A stretch of 64,000 nucleotides of DNA, taken from NCBI GenBank assembly GCA_029260345.1, contig JAJDDK010000004.1, positions 62,001-126,000 on the forward strand. The letters run 5' to 3'. How positions within the stretch are numbered: the first letter of the stretch is position 1; every line of letters begins with the position of its first letter. The notes beneath the pieces were generated by a model that was not told where the DNA came from, ran no database searches, and was given only the letters and a program-made list of their open reading frames with translations. Shown piece after piece: positions 46,125 to 55,800 of this stretch. This DNA comes from Phycisphaerales bacterium. GTDB lineage: Bacteria; Planctomycetota; Phycisphaerae; Phycisphaerales; UBA1924. A program made the position numbers and the translations under genes.

Positions 46125-47483
46125 ATGTGGAATCGTTCCTTTGTTCCATTCACCCTGAGCGCGTTCGCCATCGGCGCCGCGACAGGATTTGACGCCCAAG
46201 CGCAAAGCGCGCGACCAACAAACGCAGCGCCGATCGGCGCCACCGAACCACAGATCATTCTTCGCCCGCAAGCCGCGCACGCCGGCGCGCCAACCGAAGG
46301 CGGCATGTTCCCTGCGAATTGTGACTTTTACGATCCGTACACGTCGTATGCGCTCACCAGCCTCCTGAACCCACCGGCGAGCTTTGTCTCTTTGGGCGCC
46401 CAGCCAAACCCAGGCGGCGTGCCATGGGATGCGCGCGACTTCTTTGGCGCGGCCGACAGCGCGGTGATTCTTGCCGCCGGCGGTCAGCCCCCGATGGGAG
46501 CACCGCCGCACGGCGTGGCGCCGACGCGATTTGCTATGTCGGCGCGTGGTTACACGGACACGTACAACCCAAAGCTCGGCATTCTTGGCGACATGCAGCA
46601 CGCACTCTTTATTCCTGCGGTTGGCTTGCCGGTGCGCGTGTCGCAGGATTTCTATCTTGAATCTTCGGATACGCAGCCGCGCACCTCGGTGTGGTGGAGC
46701 CCGGTGTCCTTCGTCAATGCGTCCATTTGGGATCGCGTGTTTTTCGGCGGGATGAACTTGCAAGGCGACCTTGCAGGATTCGGCAATGCGCAAGGTGTGA
46801 CCAATCGGTTCCTCAGCTTGGCGCGATTGCCGGACGGTTCAGGACAAGCGTTTTACGCCAGCGCGCCCACGACCGTGTTCCCATTTCCGGTGAATGAATG
46901 GTTCACATTGATGGCGCACACCAGCGTGGGTCAGACCGGCGGCGGTTACAGCCTGTGGTTGAAATCTGCCGGCACGGTCGCCGCGAATCCGCCTTACCTC
47001 GACCCGCGCATGAGCTCCGGCGACATCGAACCCATGGATGGAAATCCGATGGGGTGGGTGAATCTGTTTCCGGGTCGAGGCGACAATCTCGCGACCCCGC
47101 AGGTGCGTGAGGGCATCGGCCTTGCCAGGAATCGGTTCGGCGACACCGCTTCGAACGTTGGACAGTTCAACCAGGCGCCGATCTTTGACTCTCCGAACTT
47201 CAACGGGATTCAGTACGGCTGGGGGTTCGACAATCCGCTCAACTCAGCGTTCCAGGCGGACAATTACCACTTCGCGAACTACTGCGTGAGCGGACCCTTT
47301 ATCCAGATCGCCTGCCCGGCGGACTTCAGCGGAAACGGCTCCGTTGGCGGCGAGGATCTTGCAGAGCTGCTCGCCAACTGGGGTCCGGACGGCGGATTTA
47401 CTCCGATTGACCTGAATCTCGATGGAGTGGTCAACGGCGCCGATCTGGCGAGCTTTCTTGCCGACTGGGGCCCGTGCAACTGA
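46125..47483 (+). CDS. Exported protein with C-terminal dockerin-like domain
   Basis: 452 residues. Signal peptide (LSAFAIGAATGFDAQAQ). The main part, residues about 60-385, is unrecognised, with many aromatic and Pro residues and low charge. The last 60 residues form a type I dockerin-like pair of calcium loops: PADFSGNGSVGGEDLAELLANWG and LNLDGVVNGADLASFLADWG style repeats, each a D/N-x-x-G-x-V segment followed by DL and NWG/DWG. This ending is very frequent in exported planctomycete proteins and may be a sorting or attachment element. No cohesin gene is seen. ATG at 46125 has AGGAG upstream. Confidence 0.75.
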   Translation: MWNRSFVPFTLSAFAIGAATGFDAQAQSARPTNAAPIGATEPQIILRPQAAHAGAPTEGGMFPANCDFYDPYTSYALTSLLNPPASFVSLGAQPNPGGVPWDARDFFGAADSAVILAAGGQPPMGAPPHGVAPTRFAMSARGYTDTYNPKLGILGDMQHALFIPAVGLPVRVSQDFYLESSDTQPRTSVWWSPVSFVNASIWDRVFFGGMNLQGDLAGFGNAQGVTNRFLSLARLPDGSGQAFYASAPTTVFPFPVNEWFTLMAHTSVGQTGGGYSLWLKSAGTVAANPPYLDPRMSSGDIEPMDGNPMGWVNLFPGRGDNLATPQVREGIGLARNRFGDTASNVGQFNQAPIFDSPNFNGIQYGWGFDNPLNSAFQADNYHFANYCVSGPFIQIACPADFSGNGSVGGEDLAELLANWGPDGGFTPIDLNLDGVVNGADLASFLADWGPCN

Positions 47484-47543
47484 ATCAGGCGTGGCCAAAG
47501 CAGCGACACACCCGCGTCGGATTCGACCGATAGGATCCGAACG

Positions 47544-48332
47544 ATGGATCGATTTTCGTCGCAGCCGCGAGACGACTCGCACGACTCAACCTCGGGGTAT
47601 GACCTGGCGCCGACGGCGCGTTCGCTGGCGCTGCCGGGCGAGGCGTTTGTGCGCGCGAACGCCGCGCTGGCGCTGGATGCGCTGGCCGGCGATCTGCTGG
47701 CGCAAGCAATCACGTGCGTGCGGCAATTTGGTGATTTTCATATGGCGCTGGGCGGGGATGAATCCATCGAAGCGCTGTACATGCGATTGATGAGCGATCC
47801 CGAACTGCGCGGCCTGCCCTGGAAAGACACGCATCTCTGGATGACACACGAGCGGCAGGTTGATGACGACGACCGCTTAGCCACCGCATTGCGCGAATAC
47901 ATCATCGACCATTCGGACATCCCGCAAACGCAGGCGCATCTCATTCCAATTGATGAGAATGACGCGCCGGAACAATACGAAGCCATGCTGCGCGAAGCGC
48001 TCGGTACGCGCGAGCCGGGGCACGACCGGCTTGACTGCATCGTCCTTGCCATGGAGCCGGGCGGACACGCCGGCGGGCACGCGCTGATTGACACCGGCGC
48101 CGCGGAAAACGGACTTCTTTGTGGCTGGGCCAATCAAGTTGGAGCACCGCCGACAGTGGCATTAACGCGCCCGTTCGTGTGCGCGTCGCGGCTCATCGCG
48201 GTGACCGGATTCGGCGAGGAACGGCGCGACGCGTTGCGTTTGATCGCGGCCCGCCCGAATCAGCTTTCAATCAAACCAATTGCCGGCGAATTGCGCTGGT
48301 ACCTCGACGATGCAATTGCTCAGGCGGACTAA
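47544..48332 (+). CDS. Divergent 6-phosphogluconolactonase-like protein
   Basis: 262 residues. The overall layout matches 6-phosphogluconolactonase/glucosamine-6-P isomerase folds: DFHMALGGDESIEALYMRL, then WKDTHLWMTHERQVDDDD, IPQTQAHLIPID and LDCIVLAMEPGGHAGGHA. Family active-site residues differ: SGGSTP is GGDESI, the Asp of GDER is missing in THER, and the PDGHxASLFP motif is PGGHAGGHA, so the general-base Asp is lost while one His is kept. It may be inactive or have another substrate. TAGGAT lies seven bases before the ATG, although AGGA could also act as a Shine-Dalgarno. Confidence 0.7.
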   Translation: MDRFSSQPRDDSHDSTSGYDLAPTARSLALPGEAFVRANAALALDALAGDLLAQAITCVRQFGDFHMALGGDESIEALYMRLMSDPELRGLPWKDTHLWMTHERQVDDDDRLATALREYIIDHSDIPQTQAHLIPIDENDAPEQYEAMLREALGTREPGHDRLDCIVLAMEPGGHAGGHALIDTGAAENGLLCGWANQVGAPPTVALTRPFVCASRLIAVTGFGEERRDALRLIAARPNQLSIKPIAGELRWYLDDAIAQAD

Positions 48333-48335
48333 CGC

Positions 48336-48611
48336 TCACCCCTCGAGGTCGATGCGTGGCGCGATCTCGCCATCGATGAGTCCCTGCTGCTGGCGATCTT
48401 CGTGGGACTCTTCCTGATCGTTGCCCTTCATGTTGCGAATGGCTTCGATCTCTTCGGTCGGGGTCAGACCGTCGCCGAACTCCGCTTCGTCGAGGGCGCG
48501 CTTGAAACGCGCGCGTTCGCGATCACGCGCTGCGCGCTCGGTCGTTTGCGCACGCTCCTGTTGACCGACGCCGGCGAGCGAAGACTGGATGGGCAGTCCG
48601 ATGGGGTCCAC
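48336..48611 (-). CDS. Small Gln/Glu-rich protein, unknown
   Basis: 91 residues beginning at GTG 48611 in the same frame as the asd stop, 42 bp behind it. Charged and probably helical (RAARDRERARFKRALDEAE), with a downstream acidic block NDQEESHEDRQQQG. No membrane segment or signal. No Shine-Dalgarno is visible, so it may depend on readthrough or coupling with asd. Family unknown. Confidence 0.5.
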   Translation of the reverse strand: MDPIGLPIQSSLAGVGQQERAQTTERAARDRERARFKRALDEAEFGDGLTPTEEIEAIRNMKGNDQEESHEDRQQQGLIDGEIAPRIDLEG

Positions 48612-48653
48612 AGGTTTCGTATCGGCGACCGGGGCGACCCCCCGCCACCAAAA

Positions 48654-49763
48654 TCAGGTTCGGACGTGGCTCTCAGACGCCGCAATAGCCGCAGCACCCG
48701 GAGAGCCGGATTTGAGCAGCCCCTCGGCGATTTGAACGGCGTTGAGAGCCGCCCCTTTCAGGAGCTGATCGCCGCTCAAAAAGAGATCAAAACCGTGATA
48801 TCGATCGCCTTCGAACGGCAGCGATTCATCTGGGCGCACGCGCCCGACGAGCACATCGTCCAGCCCGCTTGCTTCGCGCGGCGTTGGAAAACGATTCGCC
48901 GCGCGATCATCAACGATTCGCACCCCCGGCGCCGCCGCCAGCGCTTCGCGCACCTGCGCTTCGGTGGCCGGCGTCGAGAGCTGAATGTTTACGCTTTCCG
49001 AGTGCGCCCGCATCACCGGCACGCGAATGCACGTCGGGCTGATGCGCACGGAATCATCGCCCCAAATCTTGTGCGTCTCGTCGATCATCTTCTGCTCTTC
49101 GAGGTTGCGGCCGGTGCGCGCATCCATCGCGGAATTGTGACTGAAGAGATTGAACGCATACGGCTCAGGGAAAATCCGCGGCTGCGGCTCCTTGCCGGCA
49201 AGCACGTCGCGGGTCTGGTCCTCAAGCTCGCGCATGGCTTCGGCGCCGGCGCCGCTGGCGGCTTGGTACGTCGAAACGACAATGCGCTCCACGCCGAAGG
49301 CATTCCTCAGCGGCGTGACCGCCATCAGCATCACAATCGTGGAGCAGTTCGGGTTGGCGATGATGCCCGGCTCGCCGCGCTCGTTGAACGCGTCCAGTTC
49401 GTCGCCGTTCACTTCCGGCACGATCAATGGCGTGCCCGGAGTCATACGAAAGGCGGAAGAGTTGTCCACGACGACCGCGCCCAGTTTGACGGCAACCGGC
49501 CCCCACTCGCGGCTGATGGCGCCGCTCGCGGAAAAGAACGCGACATCAACGCCTTCGAGACTCTCCCGCGACAGCTCCTGCACCGTGACTTCGCCGCCTC
49601 GGAATGGGAGGTATTTCCCGGCGGACCTCGCCGACGCCAGCAGTCGCAGCTCCCCCACCGGGAAGCCGCGGGCTTCGAGAAGCTGAATCAGCTCCTTCCC
49701 GACGGCGCCGGTGGCCCCCACCATGGCGACGGTCAGATCACGATTGGAACGCAAAACGGGCAT
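48654..49763 (-). CDS. asd: Aspartate-semialdehyde dehydrogenase
   Basis: Reduces aspartyl phosphate to the semialdehyde for lysine, threonine, methionine and diaminopimelate. 369 residues. NADP-binding VGATGAVGKELI near 15, NPNCSTIVM near 138 with the nucleophile Cys, GASGAGAEAM near 170 and a late His in RVPVMRAHSE near 260. ATG at 49763 is preferred to the frame extending to 49877. Divergent from the pseudopilin gene. Confidence 0.93.
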   Translation of the reverse strand: MPVLRSNRDLTVAMVGATGAVGKELIQLLEARGFPVGELRLLASARSAGKYLPFRGGEVTVQELSRESLEGVDVAFFSASGAISREWGPVAVKLGAVVVDNSSAFRMTPGTPLIVPEVNGDELDAFNERGEPGIIANPNCSTIVMLMAVTPLRNAFGVERIVVSTYQAASGAGAEAMRELEDQTRDVLAGKEPQPRIFPEPYAFNLFSHNSAMDARTGRNLEEQKMIDETHKIWGDDSVRISPTCIRVPVMRAHSESVNIQLSTPATEAQVREALAAAPGVRIVDDRAANRFPTPREASGLDDVLVGRVRPDESLPFEGDRYHGFDLFLSGDQLLKGAALNAVQIAEGLLKSGSPGAAAIAASESHVRT

Positions 49764-49870
49764 CGAAGGCGCCTTTTGGGAATCCCCGAAAAAATACAAT
49801 GACTCATCGGCAATACGCGCGGCCGCTCCGGCGTTGAGCCGATGGTCGATTCGACCGGAAGGATATGCCC

Positions 49871-50458
49871 ATGCCAAGTCGGCGTCAGTCGCCCCGCCAA
49901 ACTGGATTCTCCCTGCTGGAGCTGATGGTCACGATCTCGATCATCGCGGTCCTGCTCGGGATCACGCTGCCGGTGCTGCCTCGCGTGCGAGACACGGCCC
50001 GGCGCACCGCGTGCGCCGCCAACTACCACGGCATTGCGCAAGGATTCCAGCTCTACCGAGATCAAAATCAGCAGAAGTTCCCGGACGCTCGTTACATGCC
50101 GCCGCCTTGGCTTTCAGGTGACGAAGACCCGCCACTTCGCGTTGCGATGGACGGATATGTGGATTCGATCGAGGCATGGCATTGCCCCGGTGATTCCGAG
50201 GTTTTCGATCGGACCTATGTCGACGAGAGCGGCGCGGAACAGATTTGCGGCATGTCATACGACTACGAGACAGGCATCTCGGGCGTGACGCACGACCAGT
50301 CCTTCTTTGCGAAGTTTCTCCGCCAGACCCCCGCTGACACTCCGATTTCGAATGACTTCGATAACGGTGGATACGAGACGCAGGATGGCGAGATCATTCA
50401 GATCGAATATTTCCACGAGAAGCGCAACATCCTTTTCGCCGACGGACACATCGAGTAA
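49871..50458 (+). CDS. Type IV pilin/pseudopilin-like protein
   Basis: 195 residues. The prepilin signal RQTGFSLLELMVTISIIAVLLG is present near the N-terminus with the conserved Gly before the cleaved bond and Glu at +5. The globular part has several Cys and ends with ILFADGH, a tail widespread in planctomycete pilin-like proteins. Usually processed by a prepilin peptidase and used in a type II-like or pilus apparatus, none of which is encoded here. Start at 49871 has GGAAGG eight bases upstream; an ATG six bases earlier is in frame. It lies 5 bp before the Gly-rich membrane protein gene. Confidence 0.83.
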   Translation: MPSRRQSPRQTGFSLLELMVTISIIAVLLGITLPVLPRVRDTARRTACAANYHGIAQGFQLYRDQNQQKFPDARYMPPPWLSGDEDPPLRVAMDGYVDSIEAWHCPGDSEVFDRTYVDESGAEQICGMSYDYETGISGVTHDQSFFAKFLRQTPADTPISNDFDNGGYETQDGEIIQIEYFHEKRNILFADGHIE

Positions 50459-50463
50459 GAGCC

Positions 50464-51162
50464 ATGACTGAGCACAAACGCATTAACCTTGACGAAGCCT
50501 CTGAAAGCCGCGCACCAATTGACGCGAATTGGTCACGGCGCAAGAAGATGACTGTTGGCATTGTCGCAGCCATTTGTGCGACGAGCGCCGTATCCGCCGG
50601 TGTCTGGTGGACCATGGCCTCACGCCCGCCGCGCCTGCCGCGCACGGCGGATGAAGCCGTGGTGCTTCTTGCATCCTCACAGTTCGATCGATTGAGTGAA
50701 GATCGTCAGCGCCAGTACGCCGCCGAAGCAGGACGCCTGATGCGCGAGCTTCCTGACGAAGAACGGCGTGCGCTCTTCCAGGATGAATCGAACCGAGACG
50801 CGATGCGCAAGGTCTTCGAAGAACGCATGGATGAAATGGTTCGCAATTTTGCTCGCGGCGAGGAAATGAATCGCGGCCGTTTCCCGCGCGGCGAACGACC
50901 GCCCCGCGCCGAAGGCGAAGAAGGCCGTCCGCCATTCAATCCTGAAGAAATGACGGATGAAGAGCGCCAGCGCCGCATGGATGAACGAAAAGAGCGCATG
51001 AATGAGCAAATACTGACCAATGCGCAAAGCGGCAACGCCCAATCGTCCGGCCTGCGCGCTGAAATGATGAAGCGCATGACGAAATCCGGTGGCGGTTGGG
51101 GCGGCGGTGGTCGAGGTGGGGGCGGCGGCGGAGGTGGAGCCGGCGGACCGCGCGGCGGTTAA
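50464..51162 (+). CDS. Membrane protein with charged helix and Gly tail
   Basis: 232 residues. One N-terminal transmembrane segment (TVGIVAAICATSAVSAGVWW, about residues 30-50), then a long highly charged helical region rich in Glu, Arg and Met (residues about 80-205, EERMDEMVRNFARGEEMNR), and a final tail of about 25 mostly Gly residues. Topology suggests the helix and tail lie outside the inner membrane. It is 5 bp behind the pseudopilin gene and is likely cotranscribed. Function unknown. Confidence 0.7.
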   Translation: MTEHKRINLDEASESRAPIDANWSRRKKMTVGIVAAICATSAVSAGVWWTMASRPPRLPRTADEAVVLLASSQFDRLSEDRQRQYAAEAGRLMRELPDEERRALFQDESNRDAMRKVFEERMDEMVRNFARGEEMNRGRFPRGERPPRAEGEEGRPPFNPEEMTDEERQRRMDERKERMNEQILTNAQSGNAQSSGLRAEMMKRMTKSGGGWGGGGRGGGGGGGGAGGPRGG

Positions 51163-51168
51163 GCCCCC

Positions 51169-51684
51169 TTACCCACGTTCGGACATCAATTCGTGAAGCG
51201 CCTCAATTGCTCGCGCAATTGGCAGGTGCGCTTCACGCTCCGGCGCCGCGATTGCAATCGCTCGCTCGCACCGATTCATCACGCGGCCTCGCTTTTCCGC
51301 GGACGACAGATCGCACAAATTGTCATACGTGTCCGCGAGTTTGATGAGCTTTGCTCGCCAATCGGCGCGCTGAAGAGCCGCGTCATAGGCCGCTTCGCGC
51401 GCCGCCTCCGGCACGCGCATGTCCTTGGTGAGCGCCGCAACGCAGCCCGCGACATCTTCACCGAATTTTTCCGCGATGTCGTCGTAATCCGCCGGTGAGT
51501 CTTCGATCACATCATGCAGAAACGCTGCGGCAATACAAACCTCATCATCACAACCAAACACATCGCGCACGGTCATGGCGACGCGCACCGGGTGTGCCGC
51601 GTACGGCGTGCGCCCGTCATCACGCATCTGCCCCTGATGCAGACGCAGCGCCATGGATGCCGCATCCTGCCAAAGCTGTTTCAC
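51169..51684 (-). CDS. HD-domain ppGpp hydrolase-like protein
   Basis: 171 residues, a stand-alone RelA/SpoT hydrolase-type HD domain similar in size to MESH1-like small hydrolases. Seen are PYAAHPVRVA near 26, FLHDVIEDS near 55 (the HD metal pair) and LIKLADTYDNL near 113, matching the metal and base positions of (p)ppGpp hydrolases. No synthetase domain is attached. The GTG start at 51684 overlaps the ispF stop (GTGA). The substrate could also be another nucleotide. Confidence 0.75.
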   Translation of the reverse strand: MKQLWQDAASMALRLHQGQMRDDGRTPYAAHPVRVAMTVRDVFGCDDEVCIAAAFLHDVIEDSPADYDDIAEKFGEDVAGCVAALTKDMRVPEAAREAAYDAALQRADWRAKLIKLADTYDNLCDLSSAEKRGRVMNRCERAIAIAAPEREAHLPIARAIEALHELMSERG

Positions 51685-52247
51685 AACGTCGCTCCGTGAT
51701 GTTCGCCCGCGGGAATTAGCAGCACCACAACCTGCACATCAATCGCGCGGCCTTCGCCAGTCGCATCCACGCGCTCGCCAGTTTTTCCCTTCACGTTCAC
51801 GTCCGCCTGGTTCACGCCGAGCAGGTCCGCGAGGTTTCGGCGCATTTCTTCTTTGCGCGGCCCCAGCTTCGGCCGTTCCAGCACGACCACCGCATCGAGA
51901 TTGCCGACTCGCCAGCCCTGCTCGCGCGCCCGGCGCATGGCTTCAGCGACGTAGACGCTGGAGTCTTCTCCCGAATGCCGCGGATCATCGTCCGGAAACA
52001 ACTGCCCAATGTCCGGAAGCGCCAAGGCCCCAAGAATCGCGTCCGTCACGGCGTGATAAAGCGCGTCGCCATCGGAATGGCCGACCGGGCCGAGGTCGTG
52101 ATCGAGCCGCACGCCGCCAAGGATGAACGGTCGCCCGGCCCCGGCCGGCGCGACTGGCTCCAGCCGATGCCGGTCCCATCCCAGGCCGACCCGAAATGGG
52201 GGCCGCCCGTGACTCAATTCCCCGGATTGATCTGCCTTTGGAGGCAA
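51681..52247 (-). CDS. ispF: 2-C-methyl-D-erythritol 2,4-cyclodiphosphate synthase
   Basis: Fifth enzyme of the MEP pathway. 188 residues; the family has about 160, and the extra is an N-terminal leader. Zinc ligands are seen in GWDRHRLEP (DxH) and the HSDGDALYHAVTDA motif, with ILGGV between. The TTG at 52247 is chosen because GGAAGGGG sits five bases upstream; a TTG at 52217 is an alternative. Coupled to the HD gene by a GTGA overlap. Confidence 0.9.
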   Translation of the reverse strand: MPPKADQSGELSHGRPPFRVGLGWDRHRLEPVAPAGAGRPFILGGVRLDHDLGPVGHSDGDALYHAVTDAILGALALPDIGQLFPDDDPRHSGEDSSVYVAEAMRRAREQGWRVGNLDAVVVLERPKLGPRKEEMRRNLADLLGVNQADVNVKGKTGERVDATGEGRAIDVQVVVLLIPAGEHHGATL

Positions 52248-52394
52248 TCAGACCCCTTCCTTGTGGAGTGAGCGGACTATTCGGACGATGGAAACGGTGC
52301 CCCGGCGCGACCTGTCGCCACCGGGCGCGAACTCGCGCGGCGTCCGACCGCGTATGTTACTTGCCAGCGATCCTGCGTCCTCCGGAGTTCAGAC

Positions 52395-52826
52395 ATGCCC
52401 ACTCGCCGCGCCGTTCGAAACGTCATGACCACCCTTTCGCTCGCCGCCCTCTCGTTTGGCGCCCTGTCGGGTTGCTACACGCCGCAGGGGCCGGGGTATT
52501 CAGGCTTGGCGCCGGAGACGTACATCAGCACGTCGTTGAGCCCCAAGACCGTCTCGCTGGTCGACAAGCGCACGGACGAAACGGTCTGGTCGGTCGATGT
52601 GCCCGTCGGCAAGCAAGTCGTGATCATCTTCCGCGAAGGCCAGAACGAAGGCGCCTTCATGCCCGACACGTTGCTGTGGGAAGTGATGGACGCCGGGAAG
52701 AAGTTCGGCAAGCTCGACAATGAGATCCCGTCCCCGCCGCGCTCTTCGCGCCGCGTGGACATGGCCCTGCGCCCCGCGCCGGAGCTTCCCGCCAATGCGA
52801 CCATGACGCAGACGTCGTCGAACTGA
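52395..52826 (+). CDS. Small lipoprotein, unknown
   Basis: 143 residues. Lipobox GALSGC with Cys27 after a signal beginning MPTRRAVRNVMTTLSLAALS. The mature part is beta-like (TVSLVDKRTDETVWSVDVP, VVIIFREGQNEGA) and ends in a Pro/Arg-rich tail. GGAG lies eight bases before the ATG and a TATGTT about 40 bases upstream may be the -10. Family not recognised. Confidence 0.7.
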   Translation: MPTRRAVRNVMTTLSLAALSFGALSGCYTPQGPGYSGLAPETYISTSLSPKTVSLVDKRTDETVWSVDVPVGKQVVIIFREGQNEGAFMPDTLLWEVMDAGKKFGKLDNEIPSPPRSSRRVDMALRPAPELPANATMTQTSSN

Positions 52827-52873
52827 TCGAAGAGCGCTATTCCGGCTCCGCCGACGGCGCTCAGATCGCTACG

Positions 52874-55800
52874 TCAGACATTGAAATACTTGGCTTCCGG
52901 GTGATGCACGATCAATGCGCTCGTGCTTTGCTCCGGGTCAATCTGCCAGTTCTCAGTGAGAGCGCAGCCGATGCGCTCCGGCTGAAGCAAACGGAAGAGC
53001 TTTTCCTGATCGCTCATCTCCGGGCAGGCGGGATAGCCAAAGCTGTACCGCGAACCGCGGTATTTTTGCGTGAAAAGCTCGCGGATCTTCGTCGCGTCCT
53101 CGCCGCCAATGCCGAGTTCCTGACGCATGCGCTTGTGCCACATTTCCGCCAGCGCTTCGGCGCACTCGACGCCGAACCCGTGCAGGTAGAGGTACTCCGT
53201 GTAGTCATCTCGCTCGAAGAGATCGCGAGCCCGACGTGAAACTTCTTCGCCAACGGTCACGCAGGACAGCCCCAGCACATCGCGCTCCGGCTCGCCGACG
53301 TCCTTGAAGAAGTCCGAAATGCACAGGCGCTTGCGGCTTGATTGGCGCGGAAAACTGAAGCGCTCGATCTCGCGCGTGCGATCGTCCGGGTCAAAGACGA
53401 TCAGATCATCACCGTCGCTCGCAACCGGCCACCAGCCGTACACCACACGCGGCGTCAGCACGTCTTCATCGCGACACATGTCACAGAAGCGCTGGAAGAT
53501 CGGATCAACGTCCTCGCGCACCTGACGCTCGAACTCTTCGTCACTCTTGCGGCCCTTTTTGTACTGCCACTGCCCGCGATACAGCGCGACTTTGTTCACG
53601 AACGGATACACATCGTCGAGCTTGATGCCTTCGACCACGCGCGATCCCCAGAACGGCGGCTCGGGAACATCCACATCACGCGCCACATCGCTGCGTTGGG
53701 CGACCGCAAGTGCGGGTTCACCGGTGGGACGGGTGTCTCGCCCGTCCGTGTCATCAGCGACCCCATCTCCGGAAGACGGGCGGGACGCCCGTCCCACCGA
53801 CTCCTGTGCTTTTCGTGACTTGGACTTCGCAATCTGCTCCTCAGCCCGAGCGCGCTTCTCCAGACGATCCGCCACTTCCTGATCAAGCGAGTCGAAGTCG
53901 CGCTTCATGATGTGATCCATCAAGCGCAACCCTTCAAATGCGTCGCGCCCGTAGTACACCTTGCCGCTGGAATACGTCGTGCGCAGTTCCGTCTCGCAGT
54001 AATGTCGCGTCAGCGCGGCGCCGCCGAGCATCACCGGCGTGGCGACGGAACGCTCAGCCATTTCGCGCAAGTTGTCCTGCATGACCCCGACACTCTTGAC
54101 CAGCAACCCCGACAGCCCGATCGCATCGGCGCCGTACTCTTCGAGCGCGCTCATGATGTTTGCGATCGGCTGCTTGATGCCGAGGTTCACGACTTCGTAG
54201 CCGTTGTTTGTCAGAATGATGTCAACAAGATTCTTGCCGATGTCGTGCACATCGCCCTGCACCGTCGCAAGGATGATCTTTCCCTTGCTGCCGCCGCCCT
54301 CAACTTTGGGCATGTGCGGCTCCAAATGCGCCACGGCGCCCTTCATCACCTCCGCCGATTGCAGCACAAACGGCAACTGCATTTCGCCCTTGCCGAAGAG
54401 TTCACCAACGACCTTCATGCCGCCGAGCAGGTGATCGTTGACAATATCCAGCGCCTCGTATTTCGTGAGCGCTTCGTCGAGCGAGGCCGTCAATCCATCC
54501 TTTTCGCCATCAATGATGTGGCGCTGCAAACGTTCTTCAAGCGGCAGGTCCGCCAGCGACACACGCGCCTCGGCGACGCCTTCTTCGTCATCCGGAAAGA
54601 GCTTGATAAAGACGTGCAGCGGATCAAAGCCCTCGCGCCGCTTGTCGTAGATCAAGTCCAATGCCGCGTTCCACCGCTCATCACTGATCTTGGTCTTGGG
54701 AAGAATCTTCGACGCATGCACAATCGCGCTGGTCAGGCCGACTTCGCGCAGCTCATGCATGAACACGCTGTTCAGCACCACGCGAGCGGCCGGCTTCAGA
54801 CCGAATGACACATTGGAAAGCCCAACCACCGTGTTGCACTGCGGGAGGCGCTCGCTGATGAGCCGCGTGCCTTCGATGGTTTCCAGCGCCAACCGCCGGT
54901 CCGCCTCAACGCCCGTGGTCACGGGAAGCACCAGCGGATCGAAAAACAAATCCTCCGGCGCGATGCCGTATTTGTTGCATGCCAGATCATGAATGCGTTC
55001 GGCAATCTCGATTTTGCGCTTCGCCGTCTTGGCCATCGCTTCCTGCGGATCTTCGTCGATGGTTCCTGCAACGATCGCGGCGCCGTACCGCTTCGCCATG
55101 CGACAAATCTCGGCGAGCTTCTCTTCCCCGTCTTCGAGATTCATCGAGTTCAGGATGCACTTGCCGCCGGCCCGCTTGAGCCCCGCCTCCATCACATCAA
55201 TCTGCGTGGAGTCGACCATGAGCGGCGTCGGCGCCTGGCGCACGAAACGTGACACGACTTCGTCCATGTCAGTGACGCCGCCGCGACCAACGAAGTCGAC
55301 GCAGACATCAATCAGGTGCGAGCCGTCGCGTAACTGCTCGCGCGCCATGGAGACCAAGCCATCCCAATCGTCTTCATTGAGCAGGCGCTTAAACTTGCGC
55401 GAGCCGTTGGTGTTCGTGCGCTCGCCGACGATCAGGATTGAGCTGTCCTGGTCGTACTCCACCGGTGAATAGAGCGACGTGCAGGACGGCTTCATCGGCG
55501 TTTTTTCGACGTCGGCGATCATGGCGCCGTCAAGCGCATTCGCCAGCGCTTCGATGTGCTCCGGCGTCGTGCCGCAACAGCCGCCGACGATCGAGACGCC
55601 GAACTCCGTCACGAAGCGCGCCACCGAATCTGCAAATGGCTTCGGTTTCAGCGGATATTCCGTGCGCCCTTCGACCAGCACCGGTAAACCGGCATTGGGA
55701 ACAATCGCGATGTGCCGATCCCAGTGGCGGCTCAGCCAGCGCACATGCTCGGTCATTTCAACCGGGCCCGTGGCGCAGTTCAGACCGAGCGATGCGATCG

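Noticed and set aside
48402-49802. 466-codon plus-strand frame
   Set aside because: Antisense to asd; composition rich in Arg and His as expected of a shadow frame.
53912-54808. 298-codon plus-strand frame
   Set aside because: Antisense to metH, Arg/His/Gln-rich, no start signal.
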